Shown: positions 16,032 through 25,766, numbered from the stretch's first letter. The stretch: DNA of 64,000 bases from Bacillus sp. FJAT-29814 (GCF_001510715.1 NZ_LMTJ01000003.1:470927-534926); one strand, 5' to 3'. Numbers and translations are program-made. The notes: generated by a model from the sequence alone, not told the origin.

Positions 16032-17555
16032 ATGACTGTAAATGTTGAGGTGCAAACATTTCCCCACTTTATTAATGGCCAGTGGGTCCCATCAGCCAGC
16101 AATGAAACATTCGATGTATTCAACCCGGCGACTGGGGAGTTGGTGGCAAAGGTAGCCAAAGGTACCGTTGAAGACGTTAATCGAGCCGTTCAAGCCGCCC
16201 GCGACGCGTTTGATCAGGGTGACTGGAAAAACATGAACCCGAAAGAGCGAGCCAAAGTCCTGAATGCGATTGCCTATAAAATCGCCGAAAATGGTCAGGA
16301 ATTGGCCTATCTCGAAGCTATCAGCTCCGGTGGCACTGTCCGCCGCATCGGTGGCAGCGATATCCTGCAAATGGTTGACCTGTTCCAAACGATGGCGAAA
16401 TTCCTGGTCGAATATCCGTTTTCAGAACCGCTTCCAGTACCGCCATTCCCGGGCCCGGCACAAAACTTTATCTGGCGGGAGCCAATTGGGGTTTGTGCCG
16501 CTATTACACCATGGAACTATCCGATGGTAATCGGCTGCTGGAAAATTGCCCCGGCATTAGCAATGGGGAATACGATTGTCATCAAGCCGGCAACCAATAC
16601 ACCGCTGTCAACATTAAAGCTAGCCGAGATTATTTCCGAAGTGGTGCCGCCAGGGGTCATCAACGTCGTTGCCGGTCCGGGGTCGGAGGTAGGCGAAGCG
16701 CTCGTCAGCCATCCGAACGTCGACAAGGTCGCTTTTACGGGTTCCACTGAAGTTGGCAGGAGAATTATGGGCCTTGCTGCCGGCACGATTAAAAACACAA
16801 CGCTCGAGCTGGGTGGGAAATCACCTAACATCATCCTCGAGGATGCCGACCTAAACCTCGCGCTGCCGGGAAGTTTATTCGGAGTATTCCTCCACTCCGG
16901 ACAGTTCTGCGAATCCGGCACTCGGCTGTTTGTTCCGGACAAATTATATGATCAGGTCGTTGAAGGTCTTGTCGCATTAGCAAGCAAATTGAAACTAGGC
17001 AATCCGCTTGACCCGACAACTGATATGGGACCAGTCATCTCAAAAAAGCAAAAAGAAACCATCCTTTCCTATATTGAAACCGGGCTTAAAGAAGGAGCCA
17101 CGCTTGCCTGCGGCGGCAAGGAAGTGAAGGTTCCTGGCTGCGAAGAAGGTCATTTCATTGAGCCAACTATCTTCACAAATGTCACCAATGATATGAAAAT
17201 TGCCCAAGAAGAAATTTTCGGTCCAGTTTTGGCTGTTATTCGTTACTCTGATGTGGACGAAGCGATTAAAATGGCGAATGATACGATTTATGGACTGGCT
17301 GCCGGTGTTTGGACCCGTGATGTCAATAAGGCATACGAAGTCGCGCGGAAGCTGCAGGCTGGCGTCGTTTGGATTAATGACTGGCATATGCTACGTAATG
17401 ATGCCCCGTTTGGTGGATATAAGCAAAGCGGCATCGGACGGGAGATGGGCAAGCATTCACTTGATGCCTATACCCAGGTGAAGCATGTTCATACATCGAT
17501 GACTTCGGAAATAGAAAGACGCCCTTGGTACGGACTCTTATTTGGCCAAAATTAA
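16032..17555 (+). CDS. NAD(P)-dependent aldehyde dehydrogenase
   Basis: 507 residues of the ALDH superfamily. The cofactor region ITPWNYPMVIGCWKIAPALA is at about 158-177, FTGSTEVGRRI near 236, the general base Glu in LELGGKSPNI near 259, and the catalytic Cys in GQFCESGTRLF near 294. It oxidises an aldehyde to the acid. It begins 29 bp after R2lox with AAAGGAGG, and its stop lies just before the ribosome site of the alcohol dehydrogenase, so the three form an operon. Confidence 0.93.
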   Translation: MTVNVEVQTFPHFINGQWVPSASNETFDVFNPATGELVAKVAKGTVEDVNRAVQAARDAFDQGDWKNMNPKERAKVLNAIAYKIAENGQELAYLEAISSGGTVRRIGGSDILQMVDLFQTMAKFLVEYPFSEPLPVPPFPGPAQNFIWREPIGVCAAITPWNYPMVIGCWKIAPALAMGNTIVIKPATNTPLSTLKLAEIISEVVPPGVINVVAGPGSEVGEALVSHPNVDKVAFTGSTEVGRRIMGLAAGTIKNTTLELGGKSPNIILEDADLNLALPGSLFGVFLHSGQFCESGTRLFVPDKLYDQVVEGLVALASKLKLGNPLDPTTDMGPVISKKQKETILSYIETGLKEGATLACGGKEVKVPGCEEGHFIEPTIFTNVTNDMKIAQEEIFGPVLAVIRYSDVDEAIKMANDTIYGLAAGVWTRDVNKAYEVARKLQAGVVWINDWHMLRNDAPFGGYKQSGIGREMGKHSLDAYTQVKHVHTSMTSEIERRPWYGLLFGQN

Positions 17556-17568
17556 GGAAGAGGTGAAG

Positions 17569-18783
17569 ATGGAAATGAAAACAACATTATCCCAGTTCGG
17601 TTTACGCACGGCAATTAATAGCGGGTCCAACGCGCGGGCCATGGTTCCGAGCCTGTTTGCCGGTTTTGGTGCTAAGCGTGTTCTGCTTTTAAGTGATAGA
17701 GGCTTGGAGAAAGCAGGGGTTGTTGAAAAAGTCGCCTCGATTTTTAACCTGACCGGTCATGGCAGCGGTCCTGAATTAGTTGGGATGTATCTTGATATTA
17801 AGCAGGATGCAGAAAGCAGCTGCGTCAATGAAGCGGTTCAGTATGCTAAGGAAGTTGGGGCCGACAGCCTTCTGGCCGTAGGCGGTGGTAGTGTGCTGGA
17901 TACCGTCAAGGGAGTCAAATATGCGCTCCACAAGGGATTGACCGATATTAAAGAAGCAATTCCCGGCGGCTTTGTGTATGAATCGTTCCCGCAAGCTAGC
18001 CATATCCCGATTCCGCATATTGCGATCCCGACTACTGCGGGTACAGGATCGGAGGTCTCGCCAATTGCCGTTATATATAATGAAGAAATTCAAATGAAAA
18101 CAAATATCATCAATCCCTTCCTTGCCGCGGATATCGCGATTTTGGATCCGGACTTAACAGTTGGCCTGCCGCCAAGAATCACAGCGTTTACCGGTTTTGA
18201 CGCCCTGACACATGCAATTGAGGCGCTCGCTTCACCGACAGCCACTGGCTTGACGGACGCCTATGCGTTGCATGCGATACGCTTGATTGAGAAGAATTTG
18301 CCGGTGGCCGTAGCCGATGGCGGAAACCTTGCAGCACGGATGGATCTGCTACAGGCAAGCTTAATGGGTATTACAGCATTCAGCTTCGCGTTAAACGCGA
18401 TTCCGGTTCATAACATGGCCCATGCCTACGGTGCGATGTTCCGCATCCCACATGGTTTGGCGAACGCCGTTTTCCTGCCGGTTGTGATGGAGCTTGTCCC
18501 GCAGCTATATCTGCCGCGAGTATTTGAATTAGCACAAGCCCTTGACGTGGATGTGAAAGACGATACGGCAGAAACTGCTTTGGCAAAAGTGGTCGATACA
18601 GTCCGTCTCCTCCAGCATAAGGTCGGCCTCCCGGCTGATTTCCAGGAATTCAATATCAGCGAGGAAGCATTATTGGCAACCATTCCGGCAGTCATGAAAG
18701 ACCCGGCCGCATTGAATTTCCCAATGCCGCCTGAATTGATTGCGGCAATTGGCCAAAGAGTAGTGCCGGTTAGAGTAAAATAG
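17569..18783 (+). CDS. Iron-containing (group III) alcohol dehydrogenase
   Basis: 404 residues from ATG 17569, preceded by GAAGAGGTGAAG; the longer frame from 17542 would overlap the ALDH gene without a ribosome site. The NAD loop is GGGSVLDTVKG near 105. The metal ligands are Asp in AADIAILDPDL, His in DALTHAIEAL and two His in HNMAHAYGAMFRIPHGLANA. It interconverts alcohols and aldehydes. Together with ALDH and acyl-CoA ligase it gives a full alcohol to acyl-CoA route beside R2lox. Confidence 0.93.
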   Translation: MEMKTTLSQFGLRTAINSGSNARAMVPSLFAGFGAKRVLLLSDRGLEKAGVVEKVASIFNLTGHGSGPELVGMYLDIKQDAESSCVNEAVQYAKEVGADSLLAVGGGSVLDTVKGVKYALHKGLTDIKEAIPGGFVYESFPQASHIPIPHIAIPTTAGTGSEVSPIAVIYNEEIQMKTNIINPFLAADIAILDPDLTVGLPPRITAFTGFDALTHAIEALASPTATGLTDAYALHAIRLIEKNLPVAVADGGNLAARMDLLQASLMGITAFSFALNAIPVHNMAHAYGAMFRIPHGLANAVFLPVVMELVPQLYLPRVFELAQALDVDVKDDTAETALAKVVDTVRLLQHKVGLPADFQEFNISEEALLATIPAVMKDPAALNFPMPPELIAAIGQRVVPVRVK

Positions 18784-18793
18784 CATTTTTCAA

Positions 18794-18826
18794 AAACCCA
18801 TTATGGTAAAAATCATAATGGGTTTT
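18794..18826 (+). terminator. Terminator of the R2lox-ALDH-ADH operon
   Basis: AAACCCATTATG pairs with CATAATGGGTTT across 8 bases and is followed by a short T-run. Confidence 0.85.
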
Positions 18827-18860
18827 ATAATTGAAAAGCGTGGAAATTTTTGGTTTAATT

Positions 18861-18882
18861 AAATAGACTGATAAGTCTATTT
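18861..18882. promoter_or_regulatory. Dyad operator before the GNAT pair
   Basis: AAATAGACT-GATA-AGTCTATTT is a perfect 9-bp inverted repeat just before the ribosome site of the first acetyltransferase. It may be a repressor site; the regulator is not known. Confidence 0.45.
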
Positions 18883-18900
18883 AGAGGGGTGAATCGAACG

Positions 18901-20154
18901 ATGAGCGAACTGAGAAAATTAACCGAGTCAGAATTACCGGATTTTATTGAAATTGTCTTAAATGCGTTTCCAGGTACAAGCTCACCTTCACAAGAAGTGC
19001 GGGACAGGATGCTTCACCAGTTTAACGAAATCCAAACCGATGATGAGTCCCGAGAGTTATTTGGGCTGTTTCGCGATAACAAACTGATTGCCGGGATGCG
19101 AATCTACTATTATCATATGAATCTTTTTTCCAAGATGATCTCTGTCGGCGGCGTCGGGCTGGTGGCTGTTGACCTGCTTCATAAAAAAGAAAAGGCGGCC
19201 AAGGAATTAATCGAAGGGTTCCTCGACATGTTTTTGGAAAAAGGCGTCAATATGGTGCTGCTCTATCCGTTCCGACCTGATTTTTATAAAAAAATGGGCT
19301 TTGGATATGGTCCCAAAATGCATCAATATCAGATCAGCCCTGACAGCTTTCCGAAGGGACCAAGTAAGGCCAACCTAAGATATTTGACGGCTGAGGACAA
19401 GGAAAAAGTCAGGGAATGCTATAACCGTTATGCCGAAGCCACCCATGGAATGTTTTTAAAAACACAACCGGAATTGGAGGCGATGTTCAAAAATCCATCC
19501 AATCGATTCATCGGCTTTGAGGCCAATCATGAGTTAAAAGGGTATCTATTATTTTCTTTTGAAAAAAGGAGTACAACCAACTTTGCTCACTATGATTTGC
19601 TAATTAAAGAACTGATCGCCGAGACGCCGGAAGCGTTAATGGAGATCAGCACCTTCCTCCATAGCCAGGCGGACCAGGTTCATCAAGTAGTCTGGAATAC
19701 ACAGGAGGAGAATGCCCATTTCTTGATAAATGACCCGCGCAATGGCAGCCATAATCTGATTCCGAGTGTTTACCATGAATCTAGCCTTTCCGGTGTCGGG
19801 TTGATGTATCGGGTGATTAACACAAAAGGCATTTTTGAAGATTTACAGGATCATTCGTTTAACGCAGTGAGTCTAACGATGAAATTGTCGATTGAAGATA
19901 CGTTCCTGGCGCAAAACAATCAGGAGCTTGTGTTGCACTTTATTGAGGGTATGGTGGAACTCAACGATTCAGAGGAATATGAAGTGGAAGTTTCCCTTGA
20001 TGTGTCTGACTTTTCTTCCTTGCTGATGGGCGTTGTCAGTTTTAAAGAATTGTATCAGTTTGGCAGGGCGAAGCTTTCAGACCTTGCTTATTTGAATACA
20101 GTTAACCGGCTTTTTTTAACGTTTGATAAACCGAGATGTATTTCTGCTTTTTAG
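18901..20154 (+). CDS. GNAT acetyltransferase, Eis-like
   Basis: 417 residues from ATG 18901, 9 bases after AGAGGGGTG. The N-terminal GNAT domain (about 1-150) has the acetyl-CoA region VGGVGLVAVDLLHKKEKAAK and VLLYPFRPDFYKKMGFGYG. A second GNAT-like half and a C-terminal sterol-carrier-like domain follow, giving the three-domain Eis plan and length. Eis proteins acetylate amines, including aminoglycosides in some species; the natural substrate here is unknown. It is paired with a second GNAT gene 12 bp downstream. Confidence 0.85.
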   Translation: MSELRKLTESELPDFIEIVLNAFPGTSSPSQEVRDRMLHQFNEIQTDDESRELFGLFRDNKLIAGMRIYYYHMNLFSKMISVGGVGLVAVDLLHKKEKAAKELIEGFLDMFLEKGVNMVLLYPFRPDFYKKMGFGYGPKMHQYQISPDSFPKGPSKANLRYLTAEDKEKVRECYNRYAEATHGMFLKTQPELEAMFKNPSNRFIGFEANHELKGYLLFSFEKRSTTNFAHYDLLIKELIAETPEALMEISTFLHSQADQVHQVVWNTQEENAHFLINDPRNGSHNLIPSVYHESSLSGVGLMYRVINTKGIFEDLQDHSFNAVSLTMKLSIEDTFLAQNNQELVLHFIEGMVELNDSEEYEVEVSLDVSDFSSLLMGVVSFKELYQFGRAKLSDLAYLNTVNRLFLTFDKPRCISAF

Positions 20155-20166
20155 GGGGTAGCCGAG

Positions 20167-21027
20167 ATGGATATTATTTTTAAGACATTAACAGATTGTA
20201 AAATTGAAGACATTATTACCGCCTGGAACCGCGGCTTTGAAGGGTATTTCGTCAAGATTGAAATGACGCCGGATTCATTTTTTCAGCGGATTGTCAATGA
20301 AGGGTTGTCAATGGGTTTATCTATAGTGGGCTTTGTTGGAGAAAAACCAGTAGCGATTGTTGTCAATGGCATAAGAATGATAGACGGAAAAAAGACCGCG
20401 TGGAACGGCGGCACTGGAGTGGTGACGGAATACCGCGGCAAAGGAGTTTCAAGGCGGTTAATGGAGGAGACCCTCAAGGTTTACCAGCAAGAAGGAGTCG
20501 AAGTAGCCACTCTCGAAGCGATAAAAGAGAACGAACGAGCCATCAGGCTTTATGAGAAATACGGCTACGAAATTGTTGACAGTGTCGTTTTCGCGAACGG
20601 GAAGTGGGAGGCAGACAAATCAGAAACATCTTCCATGAAAGTTAAATCGATCCGACCGGAACAACTGTCATTGCACTCCTTCTATAAAGAGAATGTCCCA
20701 TGGCAGTGCCAGTGGCAAAGTGTGAAAGCAGGGGAGGCACAAGTTTTTTACGACAGTAACGACCAGCCTCTAGGATATTGCTTGTTCAGGAGAGTATGGA
20801 ACGGCCAGGGTGAACTTGAGAGAGTCATCATCTATCAGCTTGAGTTTCTTCGGGAGGTTACTAGCCCTTTGATGAATGGAGTTTTGGCAAGCATATCCGA
20901 TAGCGCAACAAAGCAGGTAGGAATTATGACAGTCAACAACTCGGCGACGGATCAGGCCATTCAATTTTTATTGGAGAATGGGTATCAAATTGCAACAGAA
21001 CAGGTACTAATGGTAAAAAAATTTTGA
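20167..21027 (+). CDS. GNAT family N-acetyltransferase
   Basis: 286 residues with an N-terminal GNAT domain. The acetyl-CoA loop GVVTEYRGKGVSRRLMEETL is at about 83-102 and the motif B end is ERAIRLYEKYGYEIVDS near 125-140. The C-terminal 130 residues form a second, divergent half. It is translated directly after the Eis-like gene with ribosome site AGGGGGTAG, so the two probably act on related substrates, which are unknown. Confidence 0.86.
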   Translation: MDIIFKTLTDCKIEDIITAWNRGFEGYFVKIEMTPDSFFQRIVNEGLSMGLSIVGFVGEKPVAIVVNGIRMIDGKKTAWNGGTGVVTEYRGKGVSRRLMEETLKVYQQEGVEVATLEAIKENERAIRLYEKYGYEIVDSVVFANGKWEADKSETSSMKVKSIRPEQLSLHSFYKENVPWQCQWQSVKAGEAQVFYDSNDQPLGYCLFRRVWNGQGELERVIIYQLEFLREVTSPLMNGVLASISDSATKQVGIMTVNNSATDQAIQFLLENGYQIATEQVLMVKKF

Positions 21028-21115
21028 AACCCATGCCGTATTAATATATAATTTCCGATAGGGGAATTCTATATTGGATTGCCTTACATCATTTAATACT
21101 GTTAGGAGAAGTAAC

Positions 21116-22051
21116 ATGGAAAAAGTACTGATATTCGGCCATAAGAATCCGGACACAGATTCGATTTGTTCGGCTCTTGCTTATGCAGATTTGAAAAAAC
21201 AGCTAGGGATGGATGTTGAACCGGTCCGCCTCGGCCAAATTAATAGTGAAACCCAATACGCACTGACAACTTTTAATGCTGAAGCACCTCGTTTAGTTGA
21301 AAAGGTGGCATCAGAAGTAAATTCAGTGATCCTTGTTGACCACAATGAGCGCCAGCAAAGTGCAGAGGATATTACCGATGTTCGTGTGTTAGAGGTTATT
21401 GACCATCACCGCATCGCTAATTTTGAAACAAGCGATCCATTGTACTATCGCTGTGAGCCTGTCGGCTGTACGGCGACAATTTTAAATAAAATGTACAAAG
21501 AAAATGGCAAGGTGATCAAAAAGGAAATTGCCGGCCTTATGTTATCGGCGATTATTTCTGATTCCTTGCTGTTCAAATCGCCAACTTGCACCGCAGAAGA
21601 CGTGGCTGCTGCCCGCGAGCTTGCTGAAATTGCCGGCGTTGTTGCGGAAACTTATGGCCTTGAAATGTTAAAAGCCGGAGCGGATGTAAGAGACAAATCG
21701 GTCGAAGACCTGCTTACTCTTGATGCCAAAGGCTTTGAAATGGGTTCAAGCAAGGTTGAAATTGCCCAGGTGAATGTTGTTGACACTGCTGATGTTTTGG
21801 CACGTCAAGCAGAACTGGAAGAAGCCATTTCCAAAAAAATCGAAGACAAGAACTTGGATTTATTCTTGTTCGTTGTCACTGATATTTTAACGAATGACTC
21901 TGTCGGATTGGCGTTAGGCAGCAAAACTGCCGCAGTTGAGAAAGCTTATAATGTGACACTTTCCAACAATACCGCAACACTTAAGGGCGTTGTTTCCCGT
22001 AAGAAGCAAATCGTCCCTGTTTTAACAGACGTTTTCAATAAAGGTGTTTAA
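21116..22051 (+). CDS. ppaC: Manganese-dependent inorganic pyrophosphatase (family II)
   Basis: 311 residues, the normal length. The start is ATG 21116 with TAGGAGAAG upstream; the longer frame adds 14 non-conserved residues. DHH-family metal residues are visible: HKNPDTDSI (His9, Asp13, Asp15), VDHNERQQ and the DHH signature in [10 protein letters not shown]. The C-terminal DHHA2 half ends with [10 protein letters not shown]. It hydrolyses pyrophosphate in the cytoplasm and drives biosynthetic reactions. Confidence 0.96.
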   Translation: MEKVLIFGHKNPDTDSICSALAYADLKKQLGMDVEPVRLGQINSETQYALTTFNAEAPRLVEKVASEVNSVILVDHNERQQSAEDITDVRVLEVIDHHRIANFETSDPLYYRCEPVGCTATILNKMYKENGKVIKKEIAGLMLSAIISDSLLFKSPTCTAEDVAAARELAEIAGVVAETYGLEMLKAGADVRDKSVEDLLTLDAKGFEMGSSKVEIAQVNVVDTADVLARQAELEEAISKKIEDKNLDLFLFVVTDILTNDSVGLALGSKTAAVEKAYNVTLSNNTATLKGVVSRKKQIVPVLTDVFNKGV

Positions 22052-22052
22052 T

Positions 22053-22093
22053 AAAAAACCGTTCATGCCTGCAAGTGGCCTGAACGGTTTTTA
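22053..22093. terminator. Bidirectional terminator between ppaC and the coiled-coil gene
   Basis: AAAACCGTTCA pairs with TGAACGGTTTT, with A-rich and T-rich flanks that serve both converging genes. Confidence 0.88.
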
Positions 22094-22096
22094 ACT

Positions 22097-22675
22097 TTAA
22101 TCCATCTTTTGTTGATTTTCTTCCTTCTTTTGGTTCATTAGAAAAAATGTCAACGGCTTGTCGGTACCTGTCATCAGCTTATAGACGTAGGAAGAGGTGA
22201 CCCGGTAGCCTTCCTCAATTTTTCCGGCTAAATAGTTAGTCCGCTCAAAGAGAATCGAACGGATATGATTTAATTGGTGGGTTATTTTATCCACCAATGC
22301 TTCCTGTGTATCCAAACGAGTCAAAACTTCTGTTTGCCTCTCTTCTTGTTCCTCAAGTTTCTCAGCTACCTTCAGTTGCAACTCTTCCTGTTCGCTGATT
22401 TTGACCGCGGTTTCCTTCTGCAGTTCCAATTGCTCATTCACTTGCTGTAAAACCAGTTGGTTGGTCATTTCATTTTTCTCCAACCGATTTGCCATCTCCT
22501 CAATCGATTGGCTTAATTGCTTTACCTTCTCCATTAATTCCTGCTTGTTAAGGGATTCGTCCTTCATAAATTCAGTCAAAAAATCTCGTCTCGAATACGC
22601 CTGGTTCGGTTCATTAAGCACTTGATTATTTTTAAATACGTCCGGATGTTTGCTGTTATTGATAAATAGCCCCAT
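22097..22675 (-). CDS. Coiled-coil protein of unknown function
   Basis: 192 residues. After a short polar N-terminus, residues about 35-140 are almost wholly heptad-like Glu/Gln/Lys/Leu sequence (EMANRLEKNEMTNQLVL, KLEEQEERQTEVLTRLD), predicting a long coiled coil. The C-terminal 45 residues (SSYVYKLMTGTDKPLTFFLM) are less polar. There is no signal peptide and I recognise no family. It is monocistronic, with its ribosome site GAGGAGTGAG before the ATG. Confidence 0.7.
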   Translation of the reverse strand: MGLFINNSKHPDVFKNNQVLNEPNQAYSRRDFLTEFMKDESLNKQELMEKVKQLSQSIEEMANRLEKNEMTNQLVLQQVNEQLELQKETAVKISEQEELQLKVAEKLEEQEERQTEVLTRLDTQEALVDKITHQLNHIRSILFERTNYLAGKIEEGYRVTSSYVYKLMTGTDKPLTFFLMNQKKEENQQKMD

Positions 22676-22844
22676 ACCTCACTCCTCCTGAGTTTTTTAC
22701 TATTTTATGCGAGCTTCCCGACAGTGGGGACACGTTTGGGCTTGGCATCAAAGGAGTTTTGCCAGAGAGTGTTTAAATGGGATAAAAACCCTCTAATTTC
22801 CAACAATAAAATGAGTAAGCTTCAGATTGGGGTTGTTCTTGTAA

Positions 22845-24878
22845 ATGAGGAAAATATGGAGCATTTATACAAACGATTGGAAAAATATCTTTAGTGTCCC
22901 TACAGTTGCACTGTTGGTGGCCGGTCTGATGCTGCTTCCGTCGGCCTATGCGTGGTTTAACATTAAATCCATGTGGGATCCTTATGGAAATACCTCGGGT
23001 ATAAAAGTGGCCGTAGCATCTGATGATCAGGGTGCTATTGTTCATTTAACCAACAACAAAATGAATGTTGGAAAGGAAACAATAAAAAGTTTAAAAAAGA
23101 ACCGTAAGTTAGGCTGGGTATTTGTCAGCAGTGATGAAGCAATTCGTGGTGTCAAACACGGAGATTATTATGCGTATCTCATCATCCCAAAGGATTTTTC
23201 CAAAAGAATTATTAGTATTTTAGAAGAGAATCCAACAAAAGCGGAAATTGAGTATGGCGTAAATGAAAAAATCAATGCGGTTGCTCCTAAAATTGCTGCC
23301 TCTGGCGCTTCAGGGGTAACCGCCCAAATTAGTGAAGCTTTTACCAGAACGGTCGGTGAGGCGATTTTTTCAGCCTTTTATAAGGCAGGGGTTGAACTGG
23401 AAAAAGATATGCCTTCGATTCTCTCAGTGGAAAACCAAATTTTTGAATTGGAAAAAGCCCTGCCGCAAATCGAAGAAATGGGGAGAAAAGCGATTGAATT
23501 AGAAGGGAAACTTCCTGAAATTCATGAGAAAGGGCAGCAAATCATCGCATTGGAAGACAGAATCCCCGAAATTGATCAGGCCGGAGCCAGTATCCTTAAG
23601 ATTGAATCAAGCCTGCCAACGATCAAAACTGCTGGTGATAAAATACTTGCCCTCCAGGAAAAGGCGACAGAAATCCAAAGTACCACAGCTATCACCAATG
23701 AGGTAGTGTTGAATTTGACAGCAATAGAAACACAAGTAAAACAAGCAATCGATAGTGTGAATACAGCGAACCAACAGGACCCATCAGCTAATCAGGAGCA
23801 ATTAAATGGATTATATAATGAACTAGTCAAAATTCACGGAACCATTCAAGATACGCGGGCACGCTTGCAGCAAAACGTAGATATGGTAATAGGGGGGATT
23901 AACACAGCAGCTGATTTTGTAAACAATGGCCTTCCGGAGATAGAGCAAAGAATACATAAAGCAGCCGAGTTTGTCCGGAATGACTTGCCCGGACTGGAGG
24001 CCAACATTCGAAAAGCTGCTGATCTGATTCGGACTAAGCTTCCACAAGTGGAGCAAGCCATCCACAGAGCAGCGGACTTTGCCAGAAATGATTTGCCTGG
24101 TTTTGAAACTAAAGTTAGGACAGCTGCAGACCGGCTTAGAAAGCTAAAAAATAGTGTAAATATTTTCGAATTAATTCAGTATTTAAAACATGACCCAGAA
24201 AAGGAAAGCAGTTTCCTGGCCAGTCCAGTCAGTTTAAAAACAAAACGGATTTTTCCGATTCCAAATTACGGTTCGGCGATGTCGCCTTTTTATACAATGC
24301 TGGCCTTATGGGTAGGCGGAACGATGCTGGTTGCCTCGCTAAGGGTAGATGTGGAGGACCCGGAAAATCAATATCGGGAATATCAAATTTATTTTGGAAG
24401 GTTATTAACCTTCCTGACCATCGGCATCATTCAAGCAGCAATCGTTTCTTTGGGGGATTTGTATTTACTCCATACCTATGTGGTGGATAAACTTTGGTTC
24501 GTTTTGTTAAGCCTATTTATTAGCATCGTTTTTATGATTATCATTTATACGCTTTGTTCGGTTTTTGGTAGCATCGGAAAAGGCATGGCAATTATACTTT
24601 TGGTCTTGCAGATTTCCAGTTCAGGAGCAACTTTCCCGGTGAGCTTGACTTCGCCTTTTTTTCAAAAATTATACCCGTTCATGCCGTTCAGCTATGCCGT
24701 CAGCATGCTTCGGGAAACAGTAGGAGGGATGATAAAGGAGAACATCATAAGGGATGCTTTATTTCTTCTGGCTTTTATCGGAGTTAGCTTCCTTATCGCG
24801 CTTGTTTTTAAAAAGCCTTTAAGCGAGCGGGTTAAACGGACTGCAGAGAGTGCCAAATCCACTAAAATGGTTCCATGA
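22845..24878 (+). CDS. YhgE/Pip-type membrane protein
   Basis: 677 residues. One N-terminal membrane helix (about 17-36, VALLVAGLMLLPSAYAWFN) is followed by a large external part with repeated helical segments (EKALPQIEEMGRKAIELEGK and similar, about 200-470) and a C-terminal block of five or six membrane helices related to ABC-2 permeases (about 480-660). YhgE/Pip proteins act in phage adsorption, type VII secretion-like export or envelope assembly. The repeated NDLPGLE/NGLPEIE units near 360-420 look like internal duplications. It is flanked by terminators and stands alone just left of the transposon-like island. Confidence 0.85.
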   Translation: MRKIWSIYTNDWKNIFSVPTVALLVAGLMLLPSAYAWFNIKSMWDPYGNTSGIKVAVASDDQGAIVHLTNNKMNVGKETIKSLKKNRKLGWVFVSSDEAIRGVKHGDYYAYLIIPKDFSKRIISILEENPTKAEIEYGVNEKINAVAPKIAASGASGVTAQISEAFTRTVGEAIFSAFYKAGVELEKDMPSILSVENQIFELEKALPQIEEMGRKAIELEGKLPEIHEKGQQIIALEDRIPEIDQAGASILKIESSLPTIKTAGDKILALQEKATEIQSTTAITNEVVLNLTAIETQVKQAIDSVNTANQQDPSANQEQLNGLYNELVKIHGTIQDTRARLQQNVDMVIGGINTAADFVNNGLPEIEQRIHKAAEFVRNDLPGLEANIRKAADLIRTKLPQVEQAIHRAADFARNDLPGFETKVRTAADRLRKLKNSVNIFELIQYLKHDPEKESSFLASPVSLKTKRIFPIPNYGSAMSPFYTMLALWVGGTMLVASLRVDVEDPENQYREYQIYFGRLLTFLTIGIIQAAIVSLGDLYLLHTYVVDKLWFVLLSLFISIVFMIIIYTLCSVFGSIGKGMAIILLVLQISSSGATFPVSLTSPFFQKLYPFMPFSYAVSMLRETVGGMIKENIIRDALFLLAFIGVSFLIALVFKKPLSERVKRTAESAKSTKMVP

Positions 24879-24916
24879 TTTCACATGAGGGGACGAATTT
24901 ATAATTTTTCGATTGC

Positions 24917-24947
24917 AAAAACCAGGTTCGAGCTTCCTGGTTTTTTG
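24917..24947 (+). terminator. Terminator after the YhgE/Pip gene
   Basis: AAAAACCAGG pairs with CCTGGTTTTTT across a 9-base loop, with a T-run. Confidence 0.85.
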
Positions 24948-24964
24948 TAATCCTTCAAAGAATG

Positions 24965-25010
24965 TGAGAATCGTTCATAAAACCTGAGAAACTTTCACTA
25001 TTCTTGAGAA
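24965..25010. repeat. Three TGAGAA boxes at 20-bp spacing
   Basis: TGAGAA starts at 24965, 24985 and 25005. The last is part of TGAGAAAGA, which recurs inverted at the far end of the island (45131-45139). Confidence 0.6.
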
Positions 25011-25021
25011 AGAGTGTCTTA

Positions 25022-25190
25022 CAAACCTTGATAAATTAACCTCACTATTCACAAAATGTGAAAAAGGCTTTTTTCAGTAAAAATGACGTTAAACGGCAAA
25101 CATAAAAAATCCTATATCATTAATTGTGCAAGTTTTTTATTCACACTACTTGCGAAAACAAGAAACTTATTCAAAGAATTTGCGAAAATA
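25022..25190. repeat. Left end with terminal inverted repeat and transposase-type boxes
   Basis: Box L1 is ATTCACAAAATGTGAAAAAG (25047-25066, within the inverted repeat). Box L2 is ATTCACACTACTTGCGAAAA (25139-25158). Box L3 is ATTCAAAGAATTTGCGAAAA (25169-25188), exactly 30 bp after L2. A shared ATTCAnnnnnnnTGnGAAAA core at staggered positions is how TnsB-like transposases are loaded. The remaining 25190-25382 stretch shows no gene. Confidence 0.7.
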
Positions 25191-25382
25191 ATAGAAGTCA
25201 GGTTTAGGAAAATCCAACTTAGACAAACTGCAAAACATTATTCACCAAAAATAAAATCATCTATTTATACCATATCATCTGATTCATTTGGTTGAAAGAT
25301 TCCCGTCAAAAATTTATCAAAGCAATCATAACGAATGGTATCTGATTCTTTTTTTGATTGAACTTGGTTAGGAGTTGGACCA

Positions 25383-25766
25383 ATGATAACGGAAAATACA
25401 CTAAAAACAATGCAATCTGTTTATGGATTAATTTATGAAATTGAAAATTTACTTCGGCAATATGTTAAACGAAGAATGACCGAATCTTACGGAGTAAATT
25501 GGTTTCACGCTGCCCCAAGAATCGTGCTTAAACGTCCCCCATCTAAAACATTTGACTGTCTACATTTCTATAAATACGAAAGCCATTATTTGCGTACCTA
25601 TTCAAAAGCTTTTGAAGCGCTACCAGATGAGTTTTATAGGCAATTGCGATTATTTTATCCCTTAAGAAATAAAATCGCACATTGCCAGGATTTGAATGAA
25701 TTAGAACTAAAAGAAATATACTCTGCTCATTCGTTTATTGTTAATTCTTTAAAAAACGCAATTTGA
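25383..25766 (+). CDS. HEPN-domain protein (Swt1-like)
   Basis: 127 residues, all helical by composition. The C-terminal part carries RNKIAH (about residue 101), the Rx4H catalytic motif of HEPN ribonucleases, in the typical context LRLFYPLRNKIAHCQ followed by a closing helix. Such domains are common in abortive-infection and toxin systems. The start is ATG 25383 after TTAGGAG. It is the first cargo gene after the left end, 122 bp before two coupled genes it may work with. Confidence 0.7.
   Translation: MITENTLKTMQSVYGLIYEIENLLRQYVKRRMTESYGVNWFHAAPRIVLKRPPSKTFDCLHFYKYESHYLRTYSKAFEALPDEFYRQLRLFYPLRNKIAHCQDLNELELKEIYSAHSFIVNSLKNAI

Noticed and set aside
16517..16942. 141-codon minus-strand frame within the aldehyde dehydrogenase gene
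   Set aside because: It is a shadow of GC-rich coding sequence; the sense frame carries all ALDH motifs.
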